Counted from the stretch's first letter, positions 1 through 12,058 are shown. The stretch: 64,000 nucleotides of DNA from Dryocosmus kuriphilus (GCA_038277395.1 CM076196.1:130755410-130819409), one strand, 5' to 3'. Notes: generated by a model from the sequence alone, not told the origin. Numbers and translations: made by a program.

Positions 1-740
1 TTATCATTTTTCCTGTCTTGCATAGTTTTGGCGGGAAAATTAAAAATTTTTGATTTTTTAAAAACGTTTTTTTTGATTAAAACCAAAACCCCTGATTTTA
101 TCAAAAAATGGTTTTTAAAAAAAAAAATTTTTAGATTCTTTGAATTGAACAACTTTGTTCTTTACCATTTTTTTTTTTTCTTAAAATTTTTGGGGGGAAA
201 ATAATTTTTAATTTTAATAGCGCTTTCTTGATTAAAACAAAAACCGTTCATTTTATCAAAAAACGGGTTTAAGGGAAAATTTTTAGATTTTTTTGAGATG
301 AAAATTTTACTTTCTTACATTTTTTTTGTATCCTCATGTTTACCGGAAAAGGGGTTTTTTTATTTTTTGAAAACCTTTATATGGATAAAAATAACTGTTG
401 GTCAAAAAAACCCCTGGGTTTAAAGAACTGCCTTTTTTTTTTTACCCCTTTAAAAAGTGTACCAAAAAGCAATCCAATCCCCATTTTCCTTCGAAAGTTT
501 TCCGACCACAGACGACGACAACGCCAACGCGACGACAAACAACAAACACCGTCGTAAAAAAATTTTTTTTTGACTCAGGGTCCAAAACGTAGAGATTTCT
601 GAAAACCCCGAAGTCAAATTTTACAAAATCTAATACCTTCTCTGATAAATGTAATAAAAAGATTAGGAATAACGAGTAGATTCTTAGAAACAAGATTTCG
701 GGCTTTGGGAAGAAAAAAAATTTTAAAAATCGTATTGTTC
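1..740 (+). repeat. Noisy copy of the R repeat block
   Basis: This stretch reads as a corrupted version of 49,430-50,330. It has the same order of landmarks: a TTATCATTTTT start, GGCGGGAAA, GATTAAAACAAAAACC, a TTTTATCAAAAAACGG motif repeated about every 130 bases, a run of GACGACAACG-type trinucleotides at about 505-545, then GACTCAGGGTC and CTAATACCTTCTCTGAT. Differences are mainly longer homopolymers and scattered indels. I see no gene. It could be an old diverged copy, but the excess of homopolymer errors suggests poor consensus. Confidence 0.7.
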
Positions 741-749
741 ATTAAAATT

Positions 750-1210
750 TTAATTTTTGCGCGCTTCGCGCGAAGTAAGCAGCCCAGGGGGCGCGCGTTG
801 GGACCGCGCTTTGCGCTCGATAGATTATTCACCCGTGTACAGCTCGGTTTTTGGTCGTAAAACCTTTGAATTAAAAATTACAAAAGAAATTTTTTTTTAC
901 TTAAGGCTCTACCCCTTAAGGAATACATTCTCATCAGACACCGCGCTTCACGCTCGATAATTACATTTTTTTAAAACACATTTTAGATTGGTAAAGTTTT
1001 TTTTGTGATTTTCCAAATTTTCACAATGCAGGTTTTCGATTCTTAAAAAATAAAACGTGAGTCTTATAAAAAAAAAACGCCGCTTCGCGAGCACATTCTC
1101 ATCCGCACTTCATGCGAATATGGGGGTCTAGGGGGGCGCCCTCTGTTGGCACTCCGTTCTGCTCGATAAATTTTTCACTTCGGCTACGCGCTCGGTGTAT
1201 AGGACGTATA
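750..1210 (+). repeat. GC-rich CGCGCTTCGCGC block plus P block, noisy
   Basis: An island of CGCGCTTCGCGCGAAG-type palindromic sequence in AT-rich DNA, followed by the P-block landmarks CTTAAGGCTCTA..CCTTAAGGAATACATTCTCATC and GCGCTTCACGCTCGATAATTACA. The same series occurs cleanly at 46,190-46,385 and 49,040-49,390. A second GC-rich piece (CTTCGCGAGC, CTTCGGCTACGCGCTCGGTG) follows at 1,080-1,200. No coding potential is visible. Confidence 0.65.
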
Positions 1211-2143
1211 ATCCATATTTAACAAGTTATAAAGTTATTTTTTGTTTTTTTCACCTTCTACATTGTCCAAGCCTTTTTCCCCTGCGGCTTCCCCTCATTT
1301 CCAACATTTTTTTTTTTTCCTACTCCCTTCGTAATTTTTTAGCAACATAAATTTTATTAATTTTTTTTCCGGAAAGCCTTTAAGTTAAAACACAAACTCC
1401 CCCCATACTTTAACCGTGGAAACCATCCCCTCTGCCAAAAAAACTTGCAAAGTAAACGCTTTTAAAAATTTTTTAAAGTTCAAGAAGTTTTCCCCAAGCA
1501 AGGGATTGGACAATTTGAGCGCACACAATTTTTTTTTTTTTTTTTTAACAAACCCCGTTTTTTCCCAAGAGCTTTTAAATGAAACATTTTTTTTTTTTTT
1601 TCTCCCCACATCAATTTGTTAAAAAAATGCCAAATATTGAACTAAAATATCTTCTTTTTAATTTTTTTCTCTATTGTTACTATGTAAAAAAAAATAATAA
1701 CACTTACATATATTTCTCCATTTCTTCTATTACATAAGCTTTTTCTCCGCCCCCCAATTTTTCCTGCAGCCCAGAAACCAGGCAGATTTAATAAGTTTAA
1801 TTTTGGTTATTTTTGGTTCTTATTGATTTTTTTTTTCTATTATGTAACTGGAACGTCCCAATTATATTTCTTCTTTTTTGGATTCTTCTTTTAAAGTGCT
1901 CCTATTATACTTTTTTGTCATTTTTTTCTTGAATATCAACTTTTTATTTTTCTTTTTTTTTTTGTTTTTTTTTTATTGATTTTGAGGGTTTTTTTTTTTT
2001 GCTTTTTTTTCTTGTATGATTTTTTTTTTTTATAAAACTTTTGAAATTAGTTTTTTTTTTGCCGTGACTTTTTTTTTTTTGGGTAAAATCAGTTTTGGTT
2101 TTTTTTTACTTTGTTGTTTTTTTTTTTTTTTTTTTTGTTTTTT

Positions 2144-2186
<43 letters not shown>

Positions 2187-2239
2187 TTTTTTTTTTTCTT
2201 TTTCTTTTTTTTTTTATTTTTTTTTTTCTGTTTATTTTT

Positions 2240-2279
<40 letters not shown>

Positions 2280-3250
2280 TTTCTTTTTGTTTTTGTTTTC
2301 TTTTTTTATTTTTTTTTTTATCTTTGTTTTTTTTTTTTTTTTTTTTTTTCTTTTTTTTGATTCTTTAATTTTTTTTTTTTTTTTTTATTTATTTTTTTTT
2401 TTTTTTTTTTTTCCGTATGATTTTTTTAATTTAGAATTTTCTTTTTTTTTCTTTTTTTTTTTTTAATTTATTTAAAAAATGCAAAATTTCCAATTTTTTT
2501 TTTTTTTTTTTATTTTATTTTCCGTTTTTATTGATTTTTAAATTTTCTTAGGCGAACTCCCGGTAATTCCTTTGAATTTTTTTTTATTTTTTTTTTTTTT
2601 TAAAATTTTATTTTTTTTAATTTTAGTATTTTTTTTCTTTTTTTATTTTGATGCTTTTTTTATTGTGTAATTACTTTAATAAATCGGGCGCAATTTCTTT
2701 CGTTTATTCCTACTGTTCCATTCAAGCTAGTCTAACATTTATTTTTTAATTTATTTTTTTTTTTTAGGATATTTTTTTTTTTTTTTCAGTTTTTTACTGA
2801 TTTTTTGGGCCTCATTTCTTTTTTGCGGCAATGAGGGCCCTTTACTCGAGGTTTTTTTATTTTTTTTTCTTCATCTTCAAACTTCGCGGGACCTTTTATC
2901 CTTTACTTTTTTAGAATATCACTTTTCTTAAACATTTTTTCTCGGATGTGGCCAGAAACCCACTTTCTTAATGTGTGTCAATTCTTTTAGACCCGCATTT
3001 TAAAGTAGCTTTTTCAACTTTTACCGTCTTTTAATTTTCGATTATCCGCCTTAATTACCGCTATAAGTTTTTACGGGATAAAATCCTAGGAAGCAAAACG
3101 TTCAACATCCGAGATTGGCATTGGTGGATTTTCCGTCGGTCCTCTAGAACGTATTGGGCCCTTCCCTTTTATCCGACGGTTTTTATAGATTTTTTTGTTT
3201 CCTTCTTTAGGTGAACTTTTTTAAAGGACTAAGTTTTCTATTTTTTTCCC
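1211..3250. repeat. Low-complexity poly-T tract region
   Basis: Nothing gene-like. From about 1,910 to 2,800 it is nearly pure T with sparse other bases, the densest part being 2,100-2,460, which gives only poly-phenylalanine reading frames. Flanking sequence is AT-rich without recognisable repeats. This may be a genuine T-rich simple repeat, an assembly artefact, or both. Confidence 0.6.
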
Positions 3251-4600
3251 TTCCCTGAAATACATTCCTCATCATTCACTCAAAGATAATTTTTTCCATT
3301 ACACCTTCGATAATTCACCCGTATTTGGGTAAAACTAGTTTGTCGATTGGTAAAAAAACTTTCCTATTCCGTATAATTCCCAAGACTCATACAGGTTTTC
3401 GATTCTCGAAAAAAATCTGAACGTATGAGTACTTAAAAAAAAATTTGCACCCCTAAAAGCCAATTCCAAATCTAATAATCTAAACTACAATTCGAAAACT
3501 ACTTCTAAAACTTGTTTTCTATCCTCGTTCCCTGCATAGTTTTTCTTTTTGAAAATTTTTTTTCTTTATATTTCACCAACACCCCTAAAATATTTCACGA
3601 AGTATACTCAAAAAGGGCAAACTATTGTCGCTTCTGCCAAAAAATGTAAGTGATTAAATTTGTAGAGTTTTTTAAGGGCGAAAACTTTTATTTATTTTTT
3701 ATTACCGAAATTTTTCACGTATCTCGCTGATCACAGTTTCACCGTTTATAATTTGAAAATTTGAACTAAACCCAAAGACTATTTTTAACGACAAGCAGAA
3801 CTAGGACAACCGTTTTATAAAAAAATCGATTAAGACAAAAAATGGCGTTGCATTTTATCAAAAAAATGGGTGGAATGGGATAAAACCCCTGTGCATAAGA
3901 TAATCTTTTTTAAAAAATTCCACCAAAAAAAACCTTGCTTTTACCATTTTTTTTGAGAAATTCCCCCCCCCACCACTCGCCCGAATACCAATGAGTTTTA
4001 CAACTATGCCGCTTATATAATTTTAAATTAATATAGCGTTTTTTTTGACCGGGGGTCTTAAAAAAAAAACCGTTTCATTTTATCAAAAAACGGTTAATTA
4101 AATTTACAGACAAAATTTAGTAGATTTTTTTAAGTGTGGAACAATTTTACCCTTCACAAAAAAAATTTTTTTTTTGTTAACTCTCACAACCCGTAAGGAA
4201 AATGGAAATTTTTGATTTTGTGAAAATCCGTTTTTGGATGGATAAACCACCATAAAAACCTAAAAACCATAATAATACAATTGGCCCCAAAAAAACCGCT
4301 GGTTAATAATGGTAAAAGAACTCGTTCCTTTTCTTTTTTTAACCCTTCAAAGAATGCCAAAAGAATGTACCAAAGGCCACTCCAAATCCGGAAACACAAA
4401 AAAAAAAGTTATCACGCGACCATTCAGACGACGAAAAAATACAACGAACAACGAAACGAACGAAAAACAGCACAGCCTATAATAACCGATAAAACCGTTT
4501 CTAAATAAAAAACTTGCTTTTTTTTTTTTCTGACTTCTCCATTCTTTCGCAAGACCGGAGGTAAACAACGCCTGCGGAGGGAGGGGCCCTTTTCCAAAGC
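3251..4600 (+). repeat. Second noisy P + R block
   Basis: The P-block landmarks return in damaged form at about 3,255-3,480 (AATACATTCCTCATC, CGATAATTCACCCG, CAGGTTTTCGATTCTCG). R-block landmarks follow from about 3,540 (TTTTATCAAAAAACGG at 4,077-4,093, TTGATTTTGTGAAAATCCG, AACCGCTGGTTAA). A degraded ACGACGAAAAAATACAACG trinucleotide stretch is at about 4,427-4,460. The order matches 49.2-50.2 kb. Confidence 0.55.
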
Positions 4601-6639
4601 TATTAAATCCCGGTGTTTTTTTCTTCTTTATTTTCAAGCAACCTATCTTAATTACCTGTCGGCGCCGATGCGGTAATTCATACGACTTCTTCGCCTCAGG
4701 CGTTTATCGGATTAGTGGCCTGTCGTTTCAGCAAGTAAAATTCCGCACATACCGAATATTTCGACCTTGGGGTCCACCGAAACCCTCATGGTCCGCCGAG
4801 TACATTTATGCCAAACAATCCCAAAAGAATCGCTTTCGTCACTGGACAACAAATGTTCTTTTCCGAAGGACAGGCCGTTTTGGCTTTTTGAAATAAAGCC
4901 CCAAGGTGTCCAACTAGTCCTGCCCCTATTAGGGGGGTTAAGCATGGTAACAATATGACTTCAAACCTCGGGGGGAAGCATAAACTTTGACATTTTTCTT
5001 TTGGGCAGATGGGGAACTTTTGGCCCTTTGGGTTTGCCATCCCCCCCCCTAATTTTCATTGTCAATGGGAACCACTTTAGTTGGGTCCAGGTTGTTCTCG
5101 CATTCTTTTTTTTTTTTTCTATTAAAACTTGCGAATTTTTTGACCTTGTATTTTTTTTTTTGAAAAAAAAAACTTTTTTTTTTTTTTGGTGTTTTGTTCC
5201 ATTATCTTTTTTTTGGGGGGTCGTTTATCTTGTTTTCATATTTCATCGTTTTTGTTTCGTTTTTCCCCTCGGGGTGGCTTTTTTTAAAGGGGGGGACCTA
5301 ATTCGAAGAATTTGGGTTCTGTGGGGGGCGGGTTTTATTTTTTCTCTTATAGGCCCCCTTTTCTTTTTTAGAAAATCTATTTTTTTGCCCAACCTTATCC
5401 AAAACAATCAGACATTTTTTTTCACAGTGTTTTTTTTATTATAGTTTCGATTTTTCCATCAATTACCGTTTTTTGTTTTTCACAAAATCAAAAAATTTTT
5501 TTTAATTTTTTTTCCTTTTTTTCTTTTTTTTTTTTTTGGAAAGAATTACTATTTTTTTCAAAAATAAAAAAGAAAAAAAAAATTTTCTTCCTTCTCAAGA
5601 ACCCCAAAAAAATGCTACAAATTTTGGTTTTTTCAGCGGGTTCTCCTTTTAATTATTGTTTCGTTTTTATAAAAACAACAATTTTTTTTTTTTTCCGGAG
5701 AAAATTTATTAAGAAAGGGAATTTTAAATTTATGTATTTTTCTTTTTCCAAAATTTCTTTTTCTTGTCCTTTTTTTCCCCGAACTTTTTTATTTTTTTAT
5801 GCAACATTATATTTTCAAGCTTTTTTTTTTGTTAATTTTTTTTTCTTTTTTAAAAAGTTCCCCCTTATATATATTTTTTAGCTTTGGTCATATCTGATTT
5901 GATTTATCTTTTTCCTTTCTTCTTTTTTTTTTTTTTCTTTTTTTTTCAAGTCCTTTTTTTTTTAAGCTTTCTTTTTTTTTTTTTTTTTTTTTTTTTCATT
6001 CCTGTATACGACCCATTAATTTCCTCAGGCCGAAATTGTTCCCTGCATCAAAATAATCTTGGAAAATTGCGGAAAACAATCAACAAACCAAAAAACTTTA
6101 CTAATCTACCATTGATTTAAAATTCAAAATTAGTTTTCCCCCGAAAAAAAGGCTTGCTGGAGAGTATTTGAAATGTTTTCTTATTTGATAGAAGCCTTAA
6201 GTGAAGTTCACCATTTTCCCATTTAAAAATTTTTGGTGGATAACCGCATTCAAATTCGAAGGAAAAAATCTCGTTCTGGAAGTGAAGATAGGTTTTTAGG
6301 CTTTTGTTTGAAGATCCCAAGAGTAACCGAATAACCGTGCAAAATGACTCCGTTTGCAGTAGGGAAACCAAGTAAGCCCCGAGCGCGGATTTTCTCCACC
6401 TTGACCCCCCCACAGAAATTTTCGCGCGTTTTATTTTAGGCCTTGCGGAAAGTTCTTTTAAACTAACAATTCTTCCCCCCCCCCCACGTTTCCCACAAAG
6501 AACGCAAGAGGGCCCCATGCCTTTTGGTACATTCCATAAGGGCCGGTGAGTTTTTTAGGGGAGTAGGGGTGGAACTCGGAGGGGGGGGCATTTCATGAAA
6601 ACGCCACGTTTTTAAGACTTGCGGGGATCCCCTTTGCTA
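4601..6639. other. Unassigned low-quality stretch
   Basis: No gene or named repeat could be supported. There are long T runs at 5,100-6,000, C runs near 6,475 and 5,040, and G runs near 5,215 and 5,290. Open frames here (for example 5,001-5,444 and 6,117-6,518) have homopolymer composition and no motif. Confidence 0.45.
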
Positions 6640-7700
6640 AAACCCATTGTTAACGACGGTGTCTGTCTGTTCTGTTTGTCAGTCCGGTCCCGAGTCGTTT
6701 GTCAGGTGGCAAAAAAACTGTGTCCATTGGCCCCGGAGGAGTCTAATTTTTTTTTTTTCTTGGTCCGAGGACTTCGGATTTAATTGTTTTTTTTTTTTAA
6801 AAAAAAAACCAGTTGGGGGGGACTTTAAAGGGGTAAAAAGACCCGCGCCTCCACTTTTCCCATTTAAGGGGGGGGTTTTTTGACCAACGGTTATGGCTTT
6901 TATCACACAAAAAAAAAAAAAAAAAGGGCAAAGGGATCAAAAATTTCGTCTTTAATCCATTTTCCAGGGGGCTAAACTGTTTGGGTTAGAGATAAAACCC
7001 CCAAAAATATAAGCAAGTTAAGAATTATTCACTAACTCTCAAAAAAAATGTACAAATTTTTTGCCCTAACAAGCCCCAAAAAATTTGAAATAACACCCCC
7101 CAATTTTTTTGCTTTCAGCATTTTATTTTATTGAGAAAATTGGGGTTCTTAAAAATTCTAAAAATTTATGGTTTCCCGCCCAAAAATAATTGCCAAAGAC
7201 TGTATATTTATTTTTGGGAAAAAAAACAAAGTTGTTTCAGCTCAGGCAAAACAAATGGAGGTTTTATTGAGGAGGAGGGGCATTTTATTGGGAAATAAAA
7301 ATCACGTTTTTAATTTTAAATCCGGAATTTAAACGGGGTTTTTTTAAATTTTACATAAACATTCAAATTTTATTTTGTGGTTTATGCAAGTATGCCACAT
7401 AATTTATAATCGGTTTTTTCTATTTTGGCCCCAAAAATATCTACAAATTTTCCCTCTCCATCATTTTTTTGGAAAAAAAAAAAAACTGGTAAATTTTTTG
7501 AGTTTTTTCGTAGGGGAAATAATATTATGAAATAATAAAAGAAAACCACTTTTTTTTTTTCGGTTAAACAATTTTCCAAGAGGTATGAGAAAATTGGGGC
7601 ATTAGAGCATGTATTTTCAACTTTCATTCGGAGCTTACAAAATCATTAAAATTTTCCGGTGTTTCCATTTTTTTTCGTCATTTTACGGTCATTCGGAAAA
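6640..7700 (-). repeat. R block in inverted orientation, noisy
   Basis: Landmarks of the R block appear reverse-complemented: GACGGTGTCTGTCTGTTCTG at 6,656-6,675 mirrors the ACAGACAGACACGGTCG end of the trinucleotide run at 50,158-50,176. TTTTTTGACCAACGGTTATGG at about 6,876 mirrors CCATAACCGTTGGTCAAAAA. This part is therefore opposite in direction to 3.25-4.6 kb, as in a foldback. The 7.0-7.7 kb part matches only weakly. Confidence 0.45.
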
Positions 7701-9336
7701 CGAATCCGTTGTTTATTTTGGACGGTCATTTTCGGAAAAAGCAAAGAAGGAGCGAGAAAAAGAACATTCTTGTGTATGGAAAAGTTGGAAGTTTTCAGAT
7801 TGTGTTTAAACTCTAAGAATGTAAATCTGTGGACAAAACAGAAAGCGGATGAATTGATTTTTTTTTTCTTCCCATTTATGAAGAAGAAAATGTAATTATA
7901 ACTCAACCCCTTGAGTAGAGCTTAATTTAAACAATTCCCTTCGAAATGATTGTGGGCCAATGAAAAAAGATTGAGCAGAATTAGAAAAGGAAATTGAAAA
8001 AAGAAGAGTAGACAAAACAGTTAAGCTTAGATTTAGTTTTGATTTGGCGGAATGAAAGTGGATCCAGTGAATCAGGAGAGAAGAAGTGGAAATGACTGTT
8101 TCATTGGAAATTCTAAGAAAAAGGGCATGTGGAAAGCCGCGTAAAATGGAGTGGGAAGGACAATCAAATAGGTAAAAATCGAGTGTTATATATAGTCGCG
8201 CTCAGTGACATTCGGCGCGAAGTTAAAACCGATAATATTATGAACAAAATAAAAAAAGCTTTTTTCCTCCAAAGGCGGAGGGAAGAAAGGATGGTTTTTT
8301 TTTTTTTTCCCCACCCAAGGGGTTCTCAATCATGACAAGGGAATCCTGGGGAGAAGTTAAACCTGTAGGGGGGATAATGAAAACCCAAAGAGCATGGAGT
8401 GAATTCAATGAAAGGGAACTTCCCGTTTTTTTGAGGCCAAAGACCAGGATGTATGGATTATGGGAAAAAAAGAAAAATTTGGCTATGAAACGACTGTATT
8501 CCCTGTCTGACATGGTCGACGAGGGGAAGAAAACACAGTTTAGTGGCAGAAGGGTGTCAATTATCGTTGAAATCAAGTTCCCAATAATAAGGGGGGAAAG
8601 GAAAGAACGGAGGGGAAGGCGGAGTGTCGGGGTTTTTTACACTTCTTAAGGGGGGTGGTCGTTAAAAAAGAAACAAGGGAGAAACGGAAGGAAAAGAGAT
8701 TTCGTGAGAGTAGCGTTTTGAACCCCAACGGTTATCAGGGCTTTATGAATTAAAAATGAACGGTTTCTGGGAAGTAGGTGAAGAAATGGATATGTAGTAA
8801 TGTTGAGTGAATACCTGGGTAGATGAGAAGGTTTTTTTGAAGGGGTTGAAGAGGAAATTTACCCAAGGGATTATACGGGGCCACAGATGTTTGCAAGATG
8901 GCACAAGAAAGAGAAGGTAAAGGAAAGAAAAGAAAGGGGTTCATGGTCCTAACAGGAGTAAGGAATGAACTTGGTAGGTGAAGAGAGAATAGAAAACGCC
9001 TGGGAATTGGGAAAGGAAAAAGATTGAGTTAAAAACGAGATTGGTGAAGATAGAAAAAAGAAAGGTGGTGATATAGTTTGCATCTACAGGAGAAGGAGAG
9101 AAGCAAGAAGAGTGGGAGTGTGTTTAGGAAATGGGTGGCGAAAAAGGTTGATGAATGGTTTTGAGAGGAGGCGATACTGGTATGCGGGGACAGGGGCAAA
9201 AGGGAGGCGAATATGGAATGAAGAGGAGTTGGAGCCTTTCAGGAGGAAAATAAAACATCCAATAATAGGTGGACCAGGAGGGTAGAGACTCTGCTGTAAA
9301 TTTCTGGGAGAAGAATACAGGATGGTTTAATTTGTA

Positions 9337-9726
9337 ATGGGAACTCGGAGGGGGGTGAGGGAAGGAGAGATTACATTTGCAGGAAAAGGAGAAACAGTAA
9401 TAGACTACATTCTGGCAGAGGAAAGGATAAAGAAGGCTGTTGGAAAGAATGGAAGTAGGGAACGAAATAGGGTCAGAATGTTGCGTAAGATAAAGGAAAG
9501 GGTAGAGAAGATAGTGGAAGAAATTAGGCCAAGTGAGGAGGAAAGAAGGGAGAAAAGAGAATGGTGGGACGTGGAATGTATAGAGAGTAAAGAACGTATG
9601 AAATTATCATTAAAGGATTGGAGAAGAGGAGAGATAGACAGAAAGGAATATAATAAAGGAAAAAGGAAACAAGAAAAATTACTAGATGTGAAAAGACAGG
9701 AGGAGAAGGTGAGGTACATGGAAGGT
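9337..9726 (+). pseudogene. LINE ORF2 fragment, end of endonuclease and linker
   Basis: An open frame of about 130 residues. Its start carries the end of an AP-type endonuclease domain (pattern ITFAGKGETVIDYILA, in which the D precedes the YI of the conserved S/IDYI block). It continues with a charged linker rich in E, K and R, which aligns residue for residue with the - strand LINE near 31.5-32.0 kb. It breaks at 9,727 where the MITE sequence begins. No start codon of its own is expected. Confidence 0.7.
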
Positions 9727-9730
9727 CCGT

Positions 9731-9867
9731 TAAGCTAGCACCTCCACAATTAAATTTCGACATTTTGTATAGCGTAGAATTTTGGGCTCTTTTTGGGCAC
9801 CAATAAAAAATTTTGAGCTCCTTTACTTTTTTCAAAAAATCAACTTTCTTGTGAAGGTGCTAGCTTA
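9731..9867. mobile_element. Small MITE, 137 bp, 17-bp TIRs
   Basis: The sequence begins TAAGCTAGCACCTCCAC and ends GTGAAGGTGCTAGCTTA, the reverse complement with one mismatch. It sits inside LINE copy 1. Immediately after it, from 9,870, the same TTAAGCTAGCACCTCCAC start occurs again and runs to about 10,137 without a matching end, so two related elements lie side by side. The family is unknown to me; the TTA next to each end could hint at a TTAA-type target. Confidence 0.6.
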
Positions 9868-9869
9868 CA

Positions 9870-10137
9870 TTAAGCTAGCACCTCCACTGTGTTAAATAAC
9901 AAAATAATAAAAATTCGACTTCACTAGAATTTTAGGCTTTTTTTGGACTCTTGAATACCGCAAAAACCAATTTTCTAAAAATAATCCTTAAGGTACAAAA
10001 TCAACCACCTTACAAAAAATTCGATTTTTCGCTAATTTAATTCTGCCATATTTTTTGGGCTTTTTTTGGGCTCCTCGAATATGCCAACTACGATTTTTGG
10101 ACTCCAAACCTTAACGCAAAAAACCACCCCCTTACTA
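9870..10137. mobile_element. Second MITE-related copy, one end only
   Basis: It starts with the same 17-bp end as the neighbouring MITE and shares the GGCTTTTTTTGG(A/G)CTC pattern twice internally (about 9,940 and 10,050). No closing inverted repeat is seen before the LINE resumes at 10,138-10,141. It was probably inserted or rearranged together with the deletion of LINE sequence. Confidence 0.4.
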
Positions 10138-10140
10138 CAG

Positions 10141-10815
10141 AATGGGGAGGAGTTTTGGACAGGGAGGGGTCTTAGGCACCGGGTGCACGCTAAGTCCATT
10201 GTTATTTAGCATAATGTTAGCAGCCCTAGAAGAGAAAATGAAAAAGAACGGTAAAGGAGGTACAGTTCTAGGAAATAAAAAAATATACTCACTAGCGTAC
10301 GCGGACGAGGTGGTTCTTCTAGCAGAGAATGAAAATGTAATGAGCTTGCTAATGAAAGGATTCGAAGAGTATGGGAGAGAGAAAGACTTGACAATTAATG
10401 TGACGAAGACAAAAATAGTATGTTTCAGAAAGAGAAAGAATGCAGTAAAGTATGGATGGAAGATAAATGGAGAAATGGTGGAAATGGTAGAGAATTTTGT
10501 TATTTAGGATTTTGCTTCGAAGCGGGAGGTGGAAATGATCTACAGGTGAAAAAAAGGATGGAAAGTGCGAGTAAGGTGATGGGTCAAGTGTGGGGGATTG
10601 GAAAAAGAAGATTCAAAGAGGACTGGAAGATGAGATTATGGCTGTTTGACTCGGTGGTATGGTCAGTGATGTGTTATGGAGTGGAAATATGGGGTTGGAA
10701 GGAGTACAAGAAGGTAGAAAACATGCATGAAAGATTTCTGAGATGGGTTATGGAAGTAGGCTGGAACTGCCCAGGTTATATGTTGAGAGAAGGAACAGGG
10801 AGAGAAAATTGGTGA
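10141..10815 (+). pseudogene. LINE reverse transcriptase fragment, motifs B and C
   Basis: The first frame (10,142-10,507) carries the motif B region GTGCTLSPLLFSIMLA and the motif C region YSLAYADEVVLLAEN, followed by LTINVTKTKIVCFRK. A frameshift near 10,495-10,500 moves the reading to the next frame (10,420-10,815), which carries the FCYLGFCFEAGG block and the thumb/C-terminal region up to the next shift near 10,812. The catalytic pair in motif C reads A-D-E instead of the usual D-D. The - strand copy near 30.6 kb has the same residue. Confidence 0.8.
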
Positions 10816-11037
10816 TAAGGCAGAGAAAAGGGGTCTGGAATTTCGAAGAGAAACTTAAGAGTGGTAAGGGTAGCAAAATAGCACAAGTGTGCCGACTGGA
10901 ATTAATAAATAGAGAGAGGAGAGGTAACACGGGACATTCAAAATGGGAGGAAGAGAGATGGCAAGTTAGAAGGGAATGGAGAATGTGTGACGAGAGGAGG
11001 GAGTGGCAGGAAATTGAAGGGGAAATGAGTAAGAAGC
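10743..11037 (+). pseudogene. LINE ORF2 C-terminal fragment
   Basis: A lysine- and arginine-rich region corresponding to residues after the thumb domain in the - strand copy (12,429-13,199): the blocks KLVIRQRKGVWNFEEKLK, KIAQVCRLELINRERR and WQVRREWRMCDE match closely. It ends abruptly after GEMSKK at 11,037, where the repeat shared with 37.0-37.16 kb begins. The terminal CCHC motif is therefore missing from this copy. Confidence 0.7.
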
Positions 11038-11190
11038 ATTTTTATCAACGCAAAATTTTGTTTTGTTATTGAAAACAAAAAGAAATTCACACAGAGAAGT
11101 ATATAATAAAAAAAGTAGTAAAAATGAATGTTTATAATTGTTATAAACAAAATACGTAAACATATCGTCAAAATGTACATTTTCCAAACA
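11035..11190 (+). repeat. Repeat Y, inverted partner at 37.0-37.16 kb
   Basis: Starts CATTTTTATCAACGCAAAAT and runs to ATGTACATTTTCC. The reverse complement, about 90% alike by eye, lies at 37,005-37,165, where it forms the 5' flank of a decayed transposon gene. Here the gene is absent and the ACCCGTGTGGAAAAATTTC motif follows after about 30 bases. This is therefore probably an internally deleted copy of the same transposon. Confidence 0.6.
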
Positions 11191-11729
11191 AAAAAAATTT
11201 TTTTTTTAATCACAAGATACCCGTGTGGAAAAATTTCATGGCAGTCTTGTGAATCATGCTAATGCCAGTACAGTTTTTGTCACGCCTGACTATTCACGAA
11301 ATGCTTACCTGGTGCGATCTTGGCACTATCTAGTTTTAATGCGATTGTATCGTTGCTAAGTCGGTCTGTAAAAAGCCAGTATAGAATCACGAGACTTTAG
11401 CTATAAAAAAAATCTTTCAAGATTTTATCATGGAACTAGACAGTTTGACTATTTGAACTTAGAAAAAAAAGGCATGTCATAAAAAGAAAATTGGTTTAAA
11501 AATTTTTATATACATACAACTATTTCATGAATCATACAAAATAATATTAAGATATGTACAAATTGAGCGTTAATTTATTTATATAAAATTTAATAATTTA
11601 AATAAAATTATTAAATATTAAATTAAACAAGTCGTAACAAAGTAAAAATACAGGAAAGTATTCTTAGAATTAAACATTAATTTAATTTTATTTATATTAA
11701 AATATTATTTATACTTTTAATTTTTAAAT

Positions 11730-11776
<47 letters not shown>

Positions 11777-12043
11777 TAATAACAAAAATTAATATTATTA
11801 CCATAAAAATTATTACTAACAATATAACATCTGCAATTCGATTACTTAATAATGATAATATTCCTGAATTATATGAATATACCCGTATATTCTGATAATA
11901 AATAATTAAGCAATAATTATAATATATATATAGTTTAATATTGTAACACTTAATTATAATATGTGTAATGAACAATTTAATGTGTTATATTTATTATATT
12001 TTAGAAAATAATAATTTTGCCAGAAATTATTTGTGTAATTCTT
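11191..12043. other. AT-rich flank of the LINE insertion
   Basis: No gene. At 11,219-11,237 is the motif ACCCGTGTGGAAAAATTTC, which recurs inverted at 35,765-35,783. An (AT)n microsatellite covers 11,731-11,774. The rest (11,400-12,043) is AT-rich unique-looking sequence. Confidence 0.6.
11731..11774. repeat. (AT)n microsatellite
   Basis: Pure alternating AT dinucleotides for about 42 bases. Confidence 0.95.
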
Positions 12044-12058
12044 TATAGTTATTTATTT
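12044..12058. repeat. LINE target-site duplication, 3' side
   Basis: TATAGTTATTTATTT, identical to 34,340-34,354. The pair brackets the whole nested block, with the LINE 3' tail (an AATC-type simple repeat when read on the - strand) directly next to this copy. Confidence 0.85.

Larger units (their letters stand above)
7930..11037 (+). mobile_element. LINE copy 1, damaged, + strand
   Basis: A second copy of the LINE family seen at 12,059-34,339. ORF1 remnants lie at about 8,120-8,650 (an AWSE..K..R..RM pattern and a terminal GEGGV-like tail). Endonuclease-region remnants run from about 8,690 to 9,400. A linker follows (9,337-9,726), then reverse transcriptase motifs B and C and the C-terminal domain (10,141-11,037). 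About 0.8 kb of the reverse transcriptase is missing and replaced by MITE-like sequence at 9,730-10,137. The 3' end is cut at 11,037 by an unrelated repeat. Quality is poor before about 9,300. No target duplication was found. Confidence 0.75.

Noticed and set aside
2016..2466. Overlapping open frames of poly-phenylalanine
   Set aside because: They are products of a T-rich tract; composition alone keeps stops away.
1..9000. Genes in the first 9 kb
   Set aside because: No frame above about 150 codons, none with a motif apart from LINE remnants; sequence quality prevents any firm call.
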